From RYN-133 sp963785425 (lineage in GTDB: Bacteria; Actinomycetota; Actinomycetes; Mycobacteriales; Jatrophihabitantaceae), in contig CAWAVG010000007.1 of assembly GCA_963785425.1 (NCBI GenBank), positions 8,362 through 72,361 on the forward strand: a DNA stretch of 64,000 bases, read 5' to 3'. Positions 35,091 to 44,040 of this stretch are shown here, piece by piece. The notes below the pieces were generated by a model. That model saw nothing but the letters and a program-made list of their open reading frames with translations, was not told the origin of the DNA and ran no database searches. Numbering within the stretch: position 1 is the stretch's first letter; the number at the start of each line of letters is the position of its first letter. Both the position numbers and the translations under genes were made by a program.

Positions 35091-36923
35091 ATGCCACCAG
35101 TCCTGCCGCGTTCGCGGCGCCGCACTTTCGCGTGCGTGCTCGTCGCGACCGCAGTGGCCGTGGTCGTCACCGCGTGCACACCGGCCACGCACAAGAGCGC
35201 CAACCCGTCTGCGACGGGCGCGCCGACGACGGGAGGCACCGTCACCTTCGCCGAGAACCCTGCGTCAGGATCGGCCGACTACATCTTCCCGATGGTTTCG
35301 CTCGCTTACGACCTGCCCACCAACCTGCAGTTCCAGTACCTCATGTACCGCCCGCTCTACTGGTTCGGCAAGGGCGACCAACCGGCGATGGACCCGTCCA
35401 TCAGCCTCGCCGAGACGCCGCAGTACTCGAACGGGAACAAGACCGTCACCGTCGCGCTGAAGCACTTCGCGTGGTCCGATGGCCAGCCGGTGACCTCGCG
35501 CGACCTCGAGTTCTGGATCAACCTGCTGCGTGCCGAGAAGGACAAGTGGGCGCTCTACCTTCCGGGCGGATTCCCCGACAACGTCGCGAAGATGTCCACT
35601 CCCGACGCGACCCACCTGCAACTCGACCTGACGCATGCCTTTAGTCCCGAGTGGTACACCGAGACCCAGCTGTCGCAGATCTTCCCGATCCCGCAGCACG
35701 TCTGGGACAAGACCTCGACCTCGGCGAAGGTCGGTGACTACGACACCACCACCGCGGGCGCGAAGTCGGTCTACGCATTCCTCGACGGCCAGTCACGGCA
35801 CACCGCCGACTACACGAGCAATCCGTTGTGGCAGGTGGTCGACGGCCCGTGGAAGCTGAACGCGTACCGCTCGGACGGCTACGCCGCCTTCGTGCCCAAC
35901 GACAAGTACTCCGGCCCGAAGCCGTCGATCTCGAAGTTCGTCATGCAGCCGTTCACGTCCGACGCGGCGGAGTTCAACGTGCTGCAGTCCGGCGGGCTCA
36001 CCTACGGCTACGTGCCGCTGACCGATCTGAGTCAGCAGTCGCACCTGCAGTCGCTCGGTTACACCGTCGCGGCGTGGCCGTCGTGGTCGATCTCCTACAT
36101 CGTGCTGAACTTCAACAACCCGACCGTCGGGCCGATTCTGCGTCAGCTCTACATCCGTCAGGCGCTCGAGAAACTCGTCGACCAGAACGGCTACATCAAG
36201 GCGTTCCTGAAGGGAAACGGTGTCCGGACGAACGGGCCGGCGCCCCTGCAACCGGCCAGTCCCTTCGTCACGCCCGAGATGAAGAAGGGCTTCTACGACT
36301 ACGACCCGTCCGGCGCACTCGCGTTGCTCCGCTCGCACGGCTGGAACGTCAAGCCGAACGGCACGAGCACGTGCGCTCGCCCGGGCACGGGCGCGAACCA
36401 GTGCGGCAAGGGAGTCGCCGCCGGAGCGCCGCTGTCGTTCCAGATGAAGTACCTCTCCGGCGTCACCTACCTGTCGCAGGAGATGCAGACGTGGAAGTCG
36501 GCGCTGCTGAGCGCCGGCATCCAGGTCAGCCTGAGCCAGGGTTCGGAGGGCCAGGTCGTGGACACCGCCACCGCGTGCAAGCCCGGGCCGGGGTGTGACT
36601 GGCAGATGGTGCAGTGGGGATCGCCGTCGTGGATCTGGAGCGATCCGTTCCCCTCGGGTGAGGCAGTGTTCGCTACGGGGGCGGGCGTCAACGCCGGCAG
36701 CTACTCCGACCCCAAGAACGACGCCAACATCAACGCGGTCGAGACGTCGACCAATCCGTCTGCGTTCGCGACCTACGCCAACTATCTCGGACAGCAGCTG
36801 CCGGTGCTGTGGCTACCGAACACCTACAACCAGGTGTCAGCGGTCAAGGCCGACCTGCGAGGCCCGCTACCGCAGAGCCCGTTGCTGTTCGTCACCCCCG
36901 AGTCCTGGACGTACACGAAATGA
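35091..36923 (+). CDS. peptide-type ABC solute-binding lipoprotein 2
   Basis: The 610-residue protein has the lipoprotein signal ending VVVTAC and the same SBP family 5 layout as the protein at 29331. Matching segments include PLYWFGKGDQPAMDPSISLA, SDGQPVTSRDLEFWINLLRA and the VYAFLDGQSR region. It probably serves the same membrane complex with a different ligand. The ATG at 35091 follows GGAGA, 17 bp after the ATPase stop. Confidence 0.92.
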   Translation: MPPVLPRSRRRTFACVLVATAVAVVVTACTPATHKSANPSATGAPTTGGTVTFAENPASGSADYIFPMVSLAYDLPTNLQFQYLMYRPLYWFGKGDQPAMDPSISLAETPQYSNGNKTVTVALKHFAWSDGQPVTSRDLEFWINLLRAEKDKWALYLPGGFPDNVAKMSTPDATHLQLDLTHAFSPEWYTETQLSQIFPIPQHVWDKTSTSAKVGDYDTTTAGAKSVYAFLDGQSRHTADYTSNPLWQVVDGPWKLNAYRSDGYAAFVPNDKYSGPKPSISKFVMQPFTSDAAEFNVLQSGGLTYGYVPLTDLSQQSHLQSLGYTVAAWPSWSISYIVLNFNNPTVGPILRQLYIRQALEKLVDQNGYIKAFLKGNGVRTNGPAPLQPASPFVTPEMKKGFYDYDPSGALALLRSHGWNVKPNGTSTCARPGTGANQCGKGVAAGAPLSFQMKYLSGVTYLSQEMQTWKSALLSAGIQVSLSQGSEGQVVDTATACKPGPGCDWQMVQWGSPSWIWSDPFPSGEAVFATGAGVNAGSYSDPKNDANINAVETSTNPSAFATYANYLGQQLPVLWLPNTYNQVSAVKADLRGPLPQSPLLFVTPESWTYTK

Positions 36924-37261
36924 GCATGGCCGAGAAGGTCGGCTCGGGCATGCAACTGCTGCCCGAGCAGGTCGACACCACTCGTGAAGACCTGCATGCC
37001 GAGTTCGACCGCGATCCGTTCGCGGCGCATCCGCGCGAGCTCGCACTCCTGCTGGGGGCCATGCGGTCCGACGCCGAACTGCCGCGACTCGTGCTGATCC
37101 GGATCGGCCCGTCCCGCTGGATCGTGACGGCGGCGCTCAGCCCGCGAGGAGCCGGACCGGCACCAGTCAGTGACCGCGTCTTCACCGACCTCGGCGACGC
37201 CGAACGATTCGCCTTCGACCAGCGGTGGCAATGGCTGAAGGAACGCGGCGACCATGACTGA
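36920..37261 (+). CDS. small subunit resembling N,N-dimethylformamidase alpha
   Basis: The 113-residue protein overlaps the binding-protein stop by 4 bp and the following large-subunit gene by 8 bp. Its layout (HP...LLLGAMRSD, then LIRIGPSRWIVTAA, then RVFTDLGDAERFAFDQRWQW) has the same order of elements as the ~130-residue alpha subunit of DMFase, by my recollection of that family. The match is low and inferred mostly from the gene order before a DMFase beta-like protein. Confidence 0.6.
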   Translation: MSMAEKVGSGMQLLPEQVDTTREDLHAEFDRDPFAAHPRELALLLGAMRSDAELPRLVLIRIGPSRWIVTAALSPRGAGPAPVSDRVFTDLGDAERFAFDQRWQWLKERGDHD

Positions 37262-39398
37262 TGCGCTGCGCCCGCTCGCGAAGCCGATCGTCGGTTACTG
37301 CGACCCGCTCGCGGTCGATCCCGGCTCGGAAGTGACGATTCATCTCAGCAGCGAGACGGAAGGACACTCGCTGACCTGTGAGATCGTGCGCTTCACCGGC
37401 GCCGGCACGCCCGATGAGGAACCGCCGTGCGACCTGGTGGTCGCGGGGACGGAAACGGTCGCAAGCGTGCGGCGCGTCGCGCAGCCGGGCTCGCACGTCG
37501 TGGTCGCCGCCGAGCCACCGCAGCGGTGTCCCATTCTCATGTGCCTGGTACGGCCGACGCTCGCGGTGCACGACCGGCAGATGTTGTTCTGCTGGGGCGA
37601 CCCCGCGGCTGTCGGCGGGCTCGCCCTGCTGCTCGACGCCGAGCTGCGCCCGACACTGATCGCGCCGGACGGTGTCGAGGTGACGCTGGACAAGGCGATC
37701 CCGGCCGACGCCTGGACCGCCGTGGTGGCCGGACCGACCGACCACGGCACGTGGCTGATCCGATCGGCGCCGTTGTCCGAGGGCGAGGCGCGCTGGGACG
37801 AGGCGGCGCAGCCCGCCGACGCGGGGGATGCGTCCGTCCGCGCCGATGCTCTGACGATCGGTGCGATGCGCACGGCGGACGGTTCGGTGCGGTGGCCGTT
37901 CACCGGACTGCTCGAAGCACCGAGCGTGCTCGAAACACACATCGACGGCGTCGACGCGCTCGGTGTCCTGTTGCGCGAGACGCCCGTACCCGGCGAGGCC
38001 TGGGCGTCCTTCGATCTCGCCGACGGCATGGGGACGGACCGCGTCACCGACATCGGACGGCACGCGCGGCACGGCATCGTCCGCAACGCGCCGGTGCGCG
38101 GCGTCCCGGGAGCCAAATGGGCCGGGACGGTCACGGACTGGCGCGAGGCTCCGGACGAGTACGCAGCGATGCATTTCCTGGCCGACGCGTTGGACGACTG
38201 CGGATGGCCCGCCGACTGGACGGTCCGCATTCCCGAAGATGCGCCGAGCGGCTTCTATGCTGCCCGCGTGCGGGGCGACGTCGGCTCCGACCTGATCCCG
38301 TTCTTCGTACGTCCAGGCAACCGGCGCGCCCGGATACTGCTCATCGCACCGACGGCCACCTACCTCGCCTATGCCAACTCGCGGTTCTGGTGGGAGGACC
38401 CGATCCAGGAGCTGGTGCAGGACCGGCTGGTCGAACTCGGCGCCGAGGAGCAGTACCTGCTCGTCCACCCGGAAGTCGGCCTGTCCAACTACGACCAGCA
38501 CTGCGACGGCAGCCCGGTGTGCTTCTCGTCCGCGCGACGCCCGAATCTCAACATGCGACCCGGTCACGTGCGGGGTGAGGGCTACGCGAGCGACCTGCAC
38601 GTCGTCGCCTGGCTCGAGCACCTCGGCATGCCCTACGACGTGGTCACCGACGAGGACTGGCACCGCCGCGGACGCGACCTGCTCGACGAGTACGCCGTGG
38701 TACTGACCGGCACCCACCCCGAGTACGTCTCGGTGCGGATGCTCGACAGCGGCGTCGACTGGGTCAACGACAGCGGCCGGTTCATGTACCTGGGCGGCAA
38801 CGGCTTCTCGATGAACATCACGTTCGCCCCCGACCGGCCGTGGCTCATGGAGAACCGCCGGGTCGAGCTGTGGGACGGTCCTGAGGAGCTGCAGACGACG
38901 CGCGCCTACAACAGCATCGACGGTGAGCGGGGCGGATTCTTCGTCGCATCTGGCCGGCATCCCGCCCACTTGACCGGCGTCGAGTCGGCCACGATGGGTT
39001 TCGACCGGAACTACCCCTATCACCTGGCGGAGGGCGCCCGCCGGCCCGAGGTGGCCTTCGCGTTGCGCGGCATCGACGGCGACGTCATCGGCACCGGCGT
39101 GGTCGGTCAGGAGTGGGACAACTCCGCAGGATGTCCCGTGAACGCCGACCACATCGTGCTCGGTTCCTCGAAGGACCACAGCCTCATCCCGCCGCTGTTC
39201 GGCGCCGTGCGCCCGGACTACCACGCCGACCTGGTGCTCTACCTGCACGACAACGGCGCTGCGTTCTCGGTCAGCTCGATGGCCTGGGCCGCCGAGCTGG
39301 CGGTCGACAACTACGACAACGACGTCGCACGGATGACAGAGAACGTGCTGCGCCGCTTTCTTGATCCAGAACCCTTCCGGGAGAGGAACCGAACATGA
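37254..39398 (+). CDS. N,N-dimethylformamidase large-subunit-like protein
   Basis: The 714-residue protein has an N-terminal beta domain, a LamG/jelly-roll-like segment near residues 215-300 (WASFDLADGMGTDRVTDIGR), then the DMFase beta-type catalytic domain from residue 325 (IPEDAPSGFYAARV). Putative iron ligands match the family: Tyr370/Tyr373 in TATYLAYANSRF and His488/Glu490 in GTHPEYVS. DMFase cleaves dialkylformamides with a mononuclear Fe(III) site. The real substrate here is unknown. The start overlaps the small-subunit gene; the stop overlaps the Rid gene by 4 bp. Confidence 0.82.
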   Translation: MTDALRPLAKPIVGYCDPLAVDPGSEVTIHLSSETEGHSLTCEIVRFTGAGTPDEEPPCDLVVAGTETVASVRRVAQPGSHVVVAAEPPQRCPILMCLVRPTLAVHDRQMLFCWGDPAAVGGLALLLDAELRPTLIAPDGVEVTLDKAIPADAWTAVVAGPTDHGTWLIRSAPLSEGEARWDEAAQPADAGDASVRADALTIGAMRTADGSVRWPFTGLLEAPSVLETHIDGVDALGVLLRETPVPGEAWASFDLADGMGTDRVTDIGRHARHGIVRNAPVRGVPGAKWAGTVTDWREAPDEYAAMHFLADALDDCGWPADWTVRIPEDAPSGFYAARVRGDVGSDLIPFFVRPGNRRARILLIAPTATYLAYANSRFWWEDPIQELVQDRLVELGAEEQYLLVHPEVGLSNYDQHCDGSPVCFSSARRPNLNMRPGHVRGEGYASDLHVVAWLEHLGMPYDVVTDEDWHRRGRDLLDEYAVVLTGTHPEYVSVRMLDSGVDWVNDSGRFMYLGGNGFSMNITFAPDRPWLMENRRVELWDGPEELQTTRAYNSIDGERGGFFVASGRHPAHLTGVESATMGFDRNYPYHLAEGARRPEVAFALRGIDGDVIGTGVVGQEWDNSAGCPVNADHIVLGSSKDHSLIPPLFGAVRPDYHADLVLYLHDNGAAFSVSSMAWAAELAVDNYDNDVARMTENVLRRFLDPEPFRERNRT

Positions 39399-39802
39399 CC
39401 AGCCCCCACATCACGAAGACCAATCCGTCGCGCCTGCACGTGCCGGTCGACAACCTCTACAGCCACGTCACGTCGGTGCGCGGCGGCACCCTGCACCGCA
39501 TCGGTGGCGAGGTCTCGGTCGACGAATCCGGAAAGAACGTCCACGTCGGCGACATGGCCGGGCAGATCCGCTGGGTGTACGAGCAGGTCACGATCGCACT
39601 CGAGGCCGTCGGCGCGTCATGGCGCGACGTGGTGCACATCTACACGTTCACCACCGACATGGACACCTATCTCGAGGAGGAGCGAAAGATCGCCCCCGGG
39701 TTCTTCGGCGACGAGCCGCCGTCCTCGACGCTGATCGAGGTCAGCCGGCTCGTGGAGCGCGACTGGCTCGTCGAGGTGCAAGTGGACGCAGTCACCCAGT
39801 GA
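39395..39802 (+). CDS. Rid-family (YjgF/YER057c) protein lacking the canonical Arg
   Basis: The 135-residue protein has the Rid fold (GGTLHRIGGEVSVDESGKNV, then QVTIALEAVGASWRDVVHIY). At the active site RidA enzymes read PxRSxVEV; here it is PPSSTLIEVSRL, so Ser replaces the Arg that binds the substrate carboxylate. It is therefore not expected to be a normal enamine/imine deaminase. It is translationally coupled to the large DMFase-like gene. Confidence 0.85.
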   Translation: MTSPHITKTNPSRLHVPVDNLYSHVTSVRGGTLHRIGGEVSVDESGKNVHVGDMAGQIRWVYEQVTIALEAVGASWRDVVHIYTFTTDMDTYLEEERKIAPGFFGDEPPSSTLIEVSRLVERDWLVEVQVDAVTQ

Positions 39803-39851
39803 AGCGACAGGTACTCACCGCGCGCGATCCTTCGTTCAAGGGAATTGAGTG

Positions 39852-40868
39852 ATGAGCCAGCACCCCGGGGACAGCGCCCCGATCCTCGGCCCCGCCGACG
39901 CGTCGGTCGTCCCGCGCTACGCCGGGCCGGCCACGTTCGCGAAGGTTCCGCGCATCGACGAGGCAACCGCAGACGTGGACGTCGCGGTTGTGGGCGTGCC
40001 CTTCGACAGCGGGACGAGTTACCGCCCCGGCGCGCGGTTCGGCCCGGCGCACATCCGCGAGTCCTCGCGGTTGCTCCGCCCGTACAACCCGTCGCAGAAC
40101 GTTCTGGCGTTCGCCGAACAACAGGTCGTCGACGCCGGCGACATCGCGGCGAATCCCTTCGACCTGGCCACGGCGATCCAACAGATCGAGGCCGGCGCCC
40201 GCGACCTGCTCGGCCGGGCCAAGCGCCTCGTGGTGCTGGGCGGCGACCACACGATCGCGTTGCCCATGCTGCGCGCCGTGTGTGCCGCCCACGGACCGGT
40301 CGCCGTCGTTCACTTCGATGCGCATCTCGACACCTGGGACACCTACTTCGGCGCGCCGTACACGCACGGCACGCCGTTCCGTCGCGCGATGGAGGAGGGC
40401 CTGATCGATCTGTCGGCCGCGATGCACATCGGGATCCGCGGTCCGCTCTACGACGAAATGGATCTCACGCGGGACCGCGACCTCGGTTTCGCCGCGGTGC
40501 AGTCCGACGAGGTCGCCGACATCGGTCCGGTCGGAGTGGCCGAGCGCATCGTCGCGCGGGTCGCGGAGCGTCCGCTGTATGTGTCGGTCGACGTCGACGT
40601 CATGGATCCCGCGTTCGCGCCCGGCACGGGCACCCCAGAGGCCGGCGGGTTGAGCTCACGCGAGCTGCTGCGCATCCTTCGTGGGCTCGCCGGTTGCAAC
40701 CTCGTCGGCGTCGACGTGGTAGAGGTCGCGCCGGCCTACGACCACGCCAGCATCACCGGGGTGGCAGCCAGCCATGTGGCCTACGAGGCGATCAGCCTGA
40801 TGGCGCCGCGTCGCGCGAAGGTTGCCGAGCGAGGCAACGCCGCATCGTTCGTGGAGGCATCGTCATGA
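39852..40868 (+). CDS. agmatinase/arginase-family ureohydrolase
   Basis: The 338-residue protein carries the metal-binding motifs GGDHT, FDAHLDTWD and SVDVDVMDPAFAPGTGTPEA of the ureohydrolase family (agmatinase, guanidinobutyrase and relatives). These enzymes release urea from a guanidino group using a dinuclear metal site, usually Mn. The exact substrate is not fixed by these motifs. ATG at 39852 was chosen over GTG 39849. The stop overlaps the next gene by 4 bp. Confidence 0.9.
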   Translation: MSQHPGDSAPILGPADASVVPRYAGPATFAKVPRIDEATADVDVAVVGVPFDSGTSYRPGARFGPAHIRESSRLLRPYNPSQNVLAFAEQQVVDAGDIAANPFDLATAIQQIEAGARDLLGRAKRLVVLGGDHTIALPMLRAVCAAHGPVAVVHFDAHLDTWDTYFGAPYTHGTPFRRAMEEGLIDLSAAMHIGIRGPLYDEMDLTRDRDLGFAAVQSDEVADIGPVGVAERIVARVAERPLYVSVDVDVMDPAFAPGTGTPEAGGLSSRELLRILRGLAGCNLVGVDVVEVAPAYDHASITGVAASHVAYEAISLMAPRRAKVAERGNAASFVEASS

Positions 40869-42469
40869 GTGTCCCGCCGTACGCCTGGTCGCCCACGGGC
40901 TGGCCGTCGGAGCGCCCGTCCGATGACCCGTCCCGGCCCGAGATCTGGTGCTACACCGACCGGTTGTCGTACCGGCCGGGTGACGTCGTGCGGCTGCACA
41001 CCTCGGGAACAGCGACGATCTACAGCCTCGAGATCAGGAGCGAGGGCCTGACACCGCAGACGGTGTACCGCGACGACGACCTTGCCGGTGCGCTGCATCC
41101 CACGCCCGACGACGCCTACGCCCGGGGCTGCGGATGGCCGGTCGCGCTCGAGGTACCGGTCGCGGACGACTGGCCGAGCGGCTTCTACGTCGTGACCGTG
41201 CGCACCCACGACGCGGAACGCGACGTCGAATGGGTGCGCGAACACGGGTTCACGGTGCGTGCCGGCGCCGCGCGCGCAGACATCGCGCTCGTGCTAGCGA
41301 CCAGCACGATGCTCGCGTACAACGACTGGGGCGGCGCGAACCACTACCGCGGGATCGGTGACGATCCGCGCAACGACATCGGCTCGCCGCTCTCGTCGAT
41401 CCACCGACCGGTGGGGCGGGGGATGATCAGCAAGCCGCCCGGTGCTCCGCGAGAGGCCAACCCGGCCACACTGCCGATGTTCGGTTCGCCGAGGTATCCC
41501 GCGTACGAGTGGGCGCGGTTGCACGGTTACAGCCGGCACCACGCCGACGCCTACTGGGCCACCTACGAGCGGCCGTTCGCACGGTGGCTCGAGCAGCACG
41601 GATACGAGTTCGACTACCTGACCCAGCACGACCTGCACTTCGATCCCGACTGCCTGGACGGATACAAGTGCGCCATCGTCGTCGGACACGACGAGTACTG
41701 GTCATGGCAGATGCGCGACACCGTCGACAACTTCGTCGACGCCGGCGGTGGCTTCGCGCGCTTCGGCGGCAACTTCGGCTGGCAGGTACGCCTCGACGAC
41801 GACGGATCGACGCAGTACTGCTATCGCCTGCCCTCGCTGGACCCCATCACCGAGACCGAGCCGCACCTGGCAACCACGTTCTGGGAGGCACTGTCGCTCG
41901 GCAGGCCAGGGGCGGCAACGTTCGGACTGAACGCGCTCGGGGGGGTGTACGCCAGGTACGGCGTCGCCGTTCCCCGCTCCTCGGGTGGATTCACCGTCTA
42001 CCGGCCCGAGCACTGGGCGTTCGCCGACACCGACCTGTACTACGGGGACGTGCTGGGCGCTGCCCCGATCTGCGTCGCGGCGTTCGAGATGGACGCGGTG
42101 GAATACACGTTCCGGCGCGGGCTGCCCTACCCGACGTTCGAGGACGGAGCTCCCGACACGCTGGAGATCCTCGCAATGGCTCCGGCGGTGCGCGGCGAGG
42201 AGGACCGGTTCAACGGCGCGCACCCGATCGGGGGTCCCGTCCGGGAATCGCAGGCGACACTGGACGCGCTCGGCGACGACCTGCCCGCTTACATCGCCGA
42301 GGGCGGGAACCGCGGCGCCGGCATGATCGCCACGTTCACCCGCGGCTCGGGCGAGGTGTTCAACGCGGCAACGACCGAGTGGCCGCACGCGCTCGCGCAG
42401 GGTGACCCCTACGTCGAGCAGATCACCCACAACGTGCTCAGGCGGTTCACCGGCAACCGGGCCGGCTGA
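40865..42469 (+). CDS. second, shorter DMFase large-subunit-like protein
   Basis: The 534-residue protein has a short beta-rich N-terminal region, no obvious jelly-roll domain, and a DMFase beta-type catalytic domain. It shares VADDWPSGFYVVTVR with the gene at 37254 (there IPEDAPSGFYAARV). The candidate metal motif reads GHDEYWSW (His275, Glu277, Tyr278), with Tyr152 in STMLAYNDWGG. It has no small-subunit gene next to it. It overlaps the ureohydrolase stop by 4 bp. Confidence 0.8.
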   Translation: MSVPPYAWSPTGWPSERPSDDPSRPEIWCYTDRLSYRPGDVVRLHTSGTATIYSLEIRSEGLTPQTVYRDDDLAGALHPTPDDAYARGCGWPVALEVPVADDWPSGFYVVTVRTHDAERDVEWVREHGFTVRAGAARADIALVLATSTMLAYNDWGGANHYRGIGDDPRNDIGSPLSSIHRPVGRGMISKPPGAPREANPATLPMFGSPRYPAYEWARLHGYSRHHADAYWATYERPFARWLEQHGYEFDYLTQHDLHFDPDCLDGYKCAIVVGHDEYWSWQMRDTVDNFVDAGGGFARFGGNFGWQVRLDDDGSTQYCYRLPSLDPITETEPHLATTFWEALSLGRPGAATFGLNALGGVYARYGVAVPRSSGGFTVYRPEHWAFADTDLYYGDVLGAAPICVAAFEMDAVEYTFRRGLPYPTFEDGAPDTLEILAMAPAVRGEEDRFNGAHPIGGPVRESQATLDALGDDLPAYIAEGGNRGAGMIATFTRGSGEVFNAATTEWPHALAQGDPYVEQITHNVLRRFTGNRAG

Positions 42470-42511
42470 TCCGCCCTTCTGCACCGACGCCGAACACGAC
42501 ACACTCAGCAC

Positions 42512-43984
42512 ATGACGTCCGCACCGCCCGAAAGCCGCAAGCCCGGCCTCGAAGTCCGTTCCATCGACTACGTGCCGCTCGACGAGCGCCACGGCAAGCT
42601 ATGGCACCTCGGGCCGCTGTGGTTCATGTCGAACGCGCAGATCGCGACGCTTGCCGTGGGCATCGTCAGCATCACCGAGGGGGGCACCTTCTGGTGGTCG
42701 ATCATCGCCGTCGTCGCGGGCATCCTGCTCGGGACGCTGTTCATGGCGTTCCACTCCGCCCAGGGCCCCCAGCTCGGCTTGCCGCAGATGATCCAGTCGC
42801 GCCCGCAGTTCGGCTACATCGGCGCGCTGCTCGTGTGGCTGTTCGCCTACCTGCAGTACGCCGGGTTCAACGTGTTCAACAGCGTCCTCGCCGGCCAGTC
42901 GATCAACGTCACGATCGGCGGTGCGACGAACCTCTGGGTCGTCATCCTCACACTCGTCGCCTTCGTGGTGGCGATCGCCGGGTACGACCTGATCCACGCG
43001 GCGGAACGCTGGCTCACGGGCGCGATGCTCTTGGTCTTCGGCATCCTGTCGGTGTCGCTGTTCTTCCTCCACTACCCGCCGGGGACGTTCGACCTCGGCA
43101 GCTTCGACGCGACGCCCTTCTTCCTGCAGTTCGGCATCGTCGCGGGTTACCAGATCAGCTGGGCGATCTACGTGTCCGACTACTCGCGCTACCTGCCGCC
43201 GGACGTCACGGTGCGCAAGACGTTCTACTGGACCTACTGGGGCTCGGCACTCGGCGGCGCGTGGATGATGGTCATCGGCACGACACTCGCAGCGTGGGTG
43301 GGAAAGTCCTTCTCCGGTTCGGCCATCCCCGAGCTGAAAGCCGCGGGGGACAAGGTCTTCAGCGGCTTCGGCACGATCGTGCTCATCCTGGCTGCATTAG
43401 GGCTGGTCTCGGTCATGGCCCTGAACATGTACGGGGGATCGCTCACCTTCATCAGCGCCATCGACTCGTTCAAGCGCATCAGACCGACCCTCACAGTGCG
43501 CCTGGTGACCGTGGCGATCACCGCAGCGTTGTCGATCATCGGAGCGCTGGCCGCCAGCGACAACTTCTTGGGCAACTTCCAGAACTTCCTGTTGCTGATC
43601 CTCTACCTGTTCGTCCCGTGGACGGCCGTCAACCTCGTCGACTACTACCTGGTGCGGCGCGGCCACTACGCCATCGCGGAGATCTTCAAGCCGAACGGCA
43701 TGTACGGACGATGGGGTGTGCGCGGCGTGCTGGCCTACCTGCTCGGCTTCGCCGCCATGGTGCCGTTCTTCAATGTCAGCAGCGTCGCCGGCGGCACCTT
43801 GTACGAGGGGCCGTTGGCGAAAGCGCTGAACGGCGTTGACATCTCCTTCTTCGTCGGGTTGCCGGTGGCCGGCATCCTCTACTGGATCTTCAGCCGCAAC
43901 ATCGACGTCGAGGCAGAGACCCGGGTCGCCAACGAGGAGCAGGAAGAACTCGAACGCGCCGCCCACGCCCATCAGGAACCCTGA
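42512..43984 (+). CDS. NCS1-family permease (nucleobase/hydantoin/allantoin type)
   Basis: The 490-residue protein has about 12 transmembrane helices, an N-terminal cytosolic leader (VRSIDYVPLDERHGKLWHLG) and the NCS1 motifs, such as GPQLGLPQMIQSRPQFGYIG and DYSRYLPPD. NCS1 carriers move cytosine, purines, allantoin or hydantoins with protons or sodium. It gives the cluster a second uptake route for a smaller compound. The C-terminus is charged and helical. Confidence 0.9.
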   Translation: MTSAPPESRKPGLEVRSIDYVPLDERHGKLWHLGPLWFMSNAQIATLAVGIVSITEGGTFWWSIIAVVAGILLGTLFMAFHSAQGPQLGLPQMIQSRPQFGYIGALLVWLFAYLQYAGFNVFNSVLAGQSINVTIGGATNLWVVILTLVAFVVAIAGYDLIHAAERWLTGAMLLVFGILSVSLFFLHYPPGTFDLGSFDATPFFLQFGIVAGYQISWAIYVSDYSRYLPPDVTVRKTFYWTYWGSALGGAWMMVIGTTLAAWVGKSFSGSAIPELKAAGDKVFSGFGTIVLILAALGLVSVMALNMYGGSLTFISAIDSFKRIRPTLTVRLVTVAITAALSIIGALAASDNFLGNFQNFLLLILYLFVPWTAVNLVDYYLVRRGHYAIAEIFKPNGMYGRWGVRGVLAYLLGFAAMVPFFNVSSVAGGTLYEGPLAKALNGVDISFFVGLPVAGILYWIFSRNIDVEAETRVANEEQEELERAAHAHQEP

Positions 43985-44040
43985 CGGACGCCTGGGAGTG
44001 CGCCCGGCGGATCCGCACCGGCGCGACGACGGCGATCGAG

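Noticed and set aside
37182..39248. 688-residue minus-strand ORF
   Set aside because: Antisense to the DMFase-like gene; its sequence is Arg/His/Val-rich with no domain.
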